A stretch of DNA of 11,905 bases from Willaertia magna (Eukaryota > Heterolobosea > Eutetramitea > Acrasida > Naegleriidae), in the NCBI GenBank assembly GCA_902984215.1, contig CADWAF010000535.1:1-11905 (forward strand), written 5' to 3'. The number at the start of each line of letters is the position of its first letter. Within the stretch, counting starts at the first letter, position 1. The position numbers and the translations under genes are program-made. Below are positions 8,484-11,905 of this stretch, in pieces. The notes below the pieces were generated by a model. The model was not told where the DNA came from, did not search any database, and saw only the letters and a list, made by a program, of their open reading frames with translations.

Positions 8484-8537
8484 ATATTAAAATACATGTA
8501 TATTACAACAAACTACATAATTTTACAATTAATCCAT

Positions 8538-9494
8538 TTAAAACTCATCTTCACTATTATTTACAGTACTGTCTTCTATCTCTGCATAAGAACTCGATTG
8601 TGTTGAAAAATCTTCACTAACTACCACTTCCATAATCCTTTTAAACGATTATCAATTGTATGATTAGTACCTGTAATTATTTGAATAATTTTCATTGTAT
8701 TATCTATATACTTAGGTCCAAATACTTTTAAGGCAAATTCTATATCTCTTAAATGTTCAATTTCTTTATTTCTAATATTTGTGTGACTTTTTAATAAACG
8801 AAATAGTATGTATAATAATTTATCATATTCATTGTTATTGTTATTATTAGTAGTAGTAGTTATTGTGGTTGTTGATGGAGAACCTTCTTTTTGTTCTGCT
8901 TGTTCTTTTAATTGTGAATGGTAATGATTCTTTTTCATTCTTATTATAGCTCATTCTAACCATTCTTCTAAATTTATTTGATTTAATAATCTAATTAAAT
9001 AAAATAAATATTCATCATTTCCTGCCCATTCTTCAATTTTAAATTGAAAATTATTAGAATTTTCTGAAGTAACAGTAGTAGTTAATATTCCAAATTGTTG
9101 TAATATTTGAAATATTAATTTTTGTTCATCATTTTCTTGTTCTTTATTATTTTCAATATTAATTATTGCAGCATTTAATTCATTGTTGTTGTTTTGTTCT
9201 TCTTGTTGTTGTTGGATAATTAATTTTTGTAAAATATTCAATATTTTGACAAGTAATTGATAATTGATCTAATTTTAAAGTAGTTAAATATTCTTTCCAT
9301 TTTAATCCTAATATTGTTTGTTTCCTTTTTAAGGCAATAGATTTATTATTTTTATTATTTTGTTCAATTACTGTCGACATAAATTCTTTATTTTCCTTTT
9401 CAAATAGTAATAATAAATTTTTAATTTCTTTAATTGTTAATTTTACTCGTTGTTTTATTTCCACTTCTCTTTTATAGTTTTTAATTTGGTTCAT
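8538..9494 (-). pseudogene. Broken coding region, possible cytoplasmic tail of the exchanger relic
   Basis: Three ORFs join by minimal repairs. The first starts at ATG 9494 and is Lys/Glu-rich, with LTIKEIKNLLLLFEKENKEF and LGLKWKEYLTTLKLDQL. A one-base shift at about 9241-9248 leads into a Gln/Asn-rich frame (LNILQKLII, then EEWAGNDEYLFYLIRLLNQI). An in-frame TGA at 8953..8951 separates it from a third part carrying KEIEHLRDIEFALKVFGPKY. A further one-base shift near 8636-8642, just after an A-run, opens an acidic end (EVVVSEDFSTQ to SEDEF) that stops at 8540..8538. No family is recognised. ATG 9494 lacks the A-rich leader seen at most other starts here, its frame is open upstream to 9572, and it begins only 14 bases after the frame-corrected exchanger end. 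It may therefore be the exchanger's long cytoplasmic tail rather than a separate gene. Confidence 0.5.
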
Positions 9495-9715
9495 TGTGAC
9501 TAAAACAGTTAGAACTTTAAAGTTTCTTTTAATTCTAGTAGGGATTTTTGTGTAGTTGGGATGTGTAATAATTTAATTAAAAACCTATTGTAAAAAAAAT
9601 TCCACCATTTACAAAAATTGTAAATAATATAATAAAAATAGTTGCTGTAATAATAACTTCTTTTCTAACCAACGATAGGGAGTCTGTTGCTATTACTGGA
9701 ATAGATAAACGTAAA

Positions 9716-9770
9716 CTATTTACAATAAATATTTACAATAAATACAAAAATTTTGTAAATAAAAACTTAC
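9716..9770 (-). other. Intron in the exchanger relic (GTAAGT...AATAG)
   Basis: The 55-nt minus-strand segment starts with GTAAGT and ends with AATAG. Removing it joins GC|T in phase 2, giving SFALRLSIPVIA, which fits the family pattern after the G-x-R-G motif. Retaining it puts TAA two bases after the donor G. It shows the intron size and signals used by this genome. Confidence 0.8.
9718..9743. repeat. 13-bp perfect tandem repeat inside the intron
   Basis: ATTTACAATAAAT occurs at 9718-9730 and 9731-9743 without a gap. An ACAAAA-A-TTTTGT palindrome follows at 9744-9756. It is probably replication slippage in the intron; no function is implied. Confidence 0.8.
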
Positions 9771-10847
9771 GCAAATGAATTGACACCCCTTACTCCTCCA
9801 TAACTAAAAATAAATTGTGATTTTAATGAAATTGTTTTTCTCTTTCTTTTCCACTGAATTAAATTATAAAAAAATGTTAAAAAGAAAGTAATAATAAATC
9901 GATAAAATAAGTAAATACTAAAGCTAATAATACAAAAGCAGTATCCCATCCTAAATGTACAATTAATAATGTAGTACCTAAATATAAAAAGATTGATGAT
10001 TCAACAATTGTTTGAGTATTATCCGAGGTAATATTCCATTTTAAGTAATGACCTAATAATATTCCACTAAATAAAATTGCATACATCCCACTAACTAAAA
10101 TTGAATTACCAATAGTAAATGATGTCACTGCTACAATTATTACAATCATTGGTTCAATTTTTGTGGCAAAAGAAGTAAATTTTGAGAAGAATATTCCAAT
10201 TAATCCAAATAAAACTCCAAGAATAAATCCACCTACACTCATATAAATAAATTTTACAATAATTAAGAAAAAAGCACTTGCATTGAATTGAAAAGGGTTT
10301 TCACTATCTGCCTGAGTTAGTCAGCAGAAATTAAGTACCAAATAATAAAAATTCAAGTAATTCATATTGATAAGAATATAAACCAGGAATAAAACTAAAT
10401 CCCAATAAAGTAAAAGAAATACATAAAGCATTCAATAAAGTTCCTAAAACAGCATAAACTAAAATCAAAATAAAATTACTAAAAAAGACATTTGTATTAA
10501 TTTGTTATAACACATAACCACTTTTAAAAATAATTGGTGGAAGTGAAAAAGTTAAAAACACATCATTACTAATTAATAAAACATAATCAAATAAATCTTC
10601 ACTCGATGTAAATCTTAAAATAATTCCAATAATTATACCAATTAAAATAAGTAATGAACTTTCAGGTAAAATTCTTCTTAATGCCATTAAAATAATCTAC
10701 AAAGAAAGATAGTTGTAATGTAATGTAAATTGTATTCATTAAGATTGTTGTTTGCCATCCTGCAATTGGTCCTATAGGTGTATTGGGAACAAGAATAATC
10801 ATTTTTCGGAATTGTTCTTCTTTTTTATCATAAAGTGGCCAGTTTGT

Positions 10848-11063
10848 TTATCTGATAAATTAGAGATATTACCTTTTTAAAAGTTTAACAATTTAATAAT
10901 TATTAATTTCATTCACTTTATGAAACCAATTGGTTTTTTTATGGATTGGGTTTTGGCGCATTTTTTTTACGATAAAATTGAATGTTTTCAAAAAGCATCA
11001 CGTGACGGTTTCTAGGACAAATAAATATTATTAGCTATTGACAGTAGCTTATTAATCTATATT
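10848..11063. promoter_or_regulatory. Intergenic region upstream of the exchanger relic, with TCACGTGA palindrome
   Basis: This gap lies between the end of the NHL gene and the start of the exchanger relic, both on the minus strand, so it should contain the exchanger promoter. It includes the most GC-containing stretch nearby (about 10945-11015) and an 8-bp palindrome TCACGTGA at 10998-11005 with a CACGTG E-box core, a site type bound by basic helix-loop-helix factors. TAA at 10850-10848 closes the exchanger frame upstream. Confidence 0.4.
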
Positions 11064-11074
11064 TTATTTATAAA

Positions 11075-11905
11075 TTAAAACACCTTCGTTACAACAAACA
11101 TAAATATATCCATTAACACTGCAATAATCCAATTGAAGTGGTGATGTTCTTTATCTGTAATTTTTTTAATTAACTTTCCATCTTTATTAAAAGCATAAAT
11201 TTTTGAACCAATAAAATCGCAAATAAATAAATTTTCATTTGTAAAATCTTGAGTAATTCCCCAAAAAGTTTTTAATCTTATAAATTTTTTCTTTAAATTT
11301 CCATTAATTAAAGTTTTTATAAATTGACCATTGTCACAATTAAAGATTTGTATTTTATTAACTCTTGAATTACAAATTAATAATTGTCTATTTTTAGAAT
11401 TTAAAATTAAAGAATATGGTCGATTTAATAAGTTATTATTTTGGTCATCATTGTTACTATTATTGTTATTTTTGTTGTTAACATCATTTCCAAATTTAAA
11501 TTTAAAATTACCAAAAATATCAATTACAATAATTTCATTTAAATTAACATCTGAAATATAAATATAATTATTTATTGTATCCATTGTAACTGCAAATAAA
11601 TGTGAATTATCATTTTTTGATTCATATATTTTAATTAAATTTTCTCCCTTTTTATTACAACGATAAATTTTTTTATCACAAGTAATAAATATTCTATCTT
11701 TAATTTGATCAACAAATAAAGAAACTGGTTGACCAGGCAATGTAAAATCATATTTAAAATTTCCTTCCAAATCATAAACTAAAATTTTACAATTACCAAA
11801 ATCAGCAATAAATATTTTTTGTAAATTATTGTCAATTTTTAAATCATATATTTGAGTTTTATCAAAATTTGAAAAATTTTTATCATAAAATCTTCCAATC
11901 CTTTT
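11075..11905 (-). CDS. NHL-repeat beta-propeller protein, 5' end outside window
   Basis: The frame is open from the right edge to TAA at 11077..11075 (276 codons), so the start is not in the window. Repeats show the NHL pattern of a hydrophobic strand, Asp or Asn, then a short I-x-V/I-F/Y strand: KIFIADFGNCKILVYDLEG, then DRIFITCDKKIYRCNKKG, YIYISDVNLNEIIVIDIFGN, RQLLICNSRVNKIQIFN and ENLFICDFIGSKIYAFNKDG. An Asn-rich loop (codons 11410-11490) interrupts one blade. NHL propellers bind protein or RNA partners; no other domain is visible, so the role is unknown. The last 20 or so residues look wrong for the family. The next frame, from about 11140 to TAA at 11066..11064, instead reads SPLQLDYCSVNGYIYVC and VLIYK, a proper final blade. 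A one-base loss near 11130-11145 is therefore likely, either real or a sequencing error. Confidence 0.75.
   Translation of the reverse strand, partial: KRIGRFYDKNFSNFDKTQIYDLKIDNNLQKIFIADFGNCKILVYDLEGNFKYDFTLPGQPVSLFVDQIKDRIFITCDKKIYRCNKKGENLIKIYESKNDNSHLFAVTMDTINNYIYISDVNLNEIIVIDIFGNFKFKFGNDVNNKNNNNSNNDDQNNNLLNRPYSLILNSKNRQLLICNSRVNKIQIFNCDNGQFIKTLINGNLKKKFIRLKTFWGITQDFTNENLFICDFIGSKIYAFNKDGKLIKKITDKEHHHFNWIIAVLMDIFMFVVTKVF

Larger units (their letters stand above)
9509..10847 (-). pseudogene. Na+/H+ exchanger (CPA1/NHE type) pseudogene
   Basis: Pieces of an NHE membrane domain occur in family order. 10847-10701 reads TNWPLYDKKEEQF through ILMNTIYITLQLSFFV. A one-base shift at about 10697-10701 leads to RRILPESSLLILIGIIIG, NDVFLTFSLPPIIFKSGYV, in-frame TAA at 10507..10505, then ILILVYAVLGTLLNA and LLFGT. 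A one-base loss gives TAA at 10333-10331; reading past it gives LISA. About 40 family residues are then missing, including the GES-x-x-NDA ion-binding segment. 10308-9903 resumes with SVGGFILGVLFGLIG and IEPMIVIIVAVTSF to SGILLGHYLKWNITS and HLGWDTAFVLLALVF. A shift near 9898-9905 precedes the Arg-rich loop and YGGVRGVNSFA. An intact intron (9716-9770) precedes the last helix (ITATIFIILFTIFVNGG); a final shift after IGF (TAA 9579-9577) hides a corrected end at 9511-9509. Exchangers of this family swap Na+ for H+ across membranes. Without the core this copy cannot work. Confidence 0.8.

Noticed and set aside
9502..9584. Intron with a GTTTTT donor and TTTTAG acceptor between exchanger and tail
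   Set aside because: It keeps frame, but the donor is weak and it would remove a family-like segment (LIKLLHIPTT); kept only as an alternative.
10314..10340. 27-nt intron GTACTT...ACTCAG in the exchanger relic
   Set aside because: Removing it leads straight into TAG and does not restore the missing core; a deletion ending inside an intron fits better.
10690..10710. Intron ending at CTTTGTAG to explain the first exchanger frame break
   Set aside because: No suitable donor lies upstream without removing residues that fit; a one-base insertion explains it better.
11331..11561. 76-codon plus-strand ORF
   Set aside because: Antisense shadow of the NHL-repeat gene.

Overview
The window looks like nuclear DNA of a very AT-rich unicellular eukaryote. 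Genes lie on both strands. Start codons often follow an A-rich leader, two genes carry recognisable GT-AG intron signals, and the identifiable products are eukaryotic: RCC1-like and NHL beta-propellers, a Rho guanine-nucleotide exchange factor, the start of a protein arginine methyltransferase, and a Na+/H+ exchanger. Base composition, short introns and the RCC1/NHL/RhoGEF mix would suit a heterolobosean amoeba (Naegleria/Willaertia type). That placement is an inference; no organism-specific marker is present.

Layout. 382-681 (-) is a small secreted protein with two antistasin-like cysteine repeats. It is divergent from an intact RCC1-like gene at 1005-2432 (+). From about 2720 to 6565 lies an extremely AT-rich block without a long intact ORF. 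Read on the minus strand it holds long protein-like stretches broken by single stops and frameshifts, so it appears to be the fossil of one large gene; a 67-codon ORF at 6566-6769 may be its 5' end. Next come a truncated second RCC1-like copy (6820-7287, +) and the first exon of an arginine methyltransferase (7336-7480, -). They meet tail to tail at an 8-bp direct repeat, as if one deletion removed both 3' halves. A DH-domain RhoGEF-like gene follows at 7560-8483 (+). From 10847 down to 8538 the minus strand carries a CPA1-type Na+/H+ exchanger relic, its ion-binding core deleted and its frame broken several times, followed by a low-complexity region that may be its cytoplasmic tail. An NHL-repeat gene runs off the right edge (11075-11905, -), with an apparent frameshift near its C terminus.

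The genes do not form a pathway. The theme is gene turnover: a local RCC1 duplication, truncation at a junction, and at least three broken genes next to intact ones (RCC1-like, RhoGEF, cysteine-rich secreted protein). Some frameshifts fall in homopolymers and could be sequencing errors. The truncations, the exchanger core deletion and the stop-riddled AT-rich block cannot be explained that way. I see no tRNA, rRNA, CRISPR array, recognisable transposase or reverse transcriptase. All family assignments are by eye.
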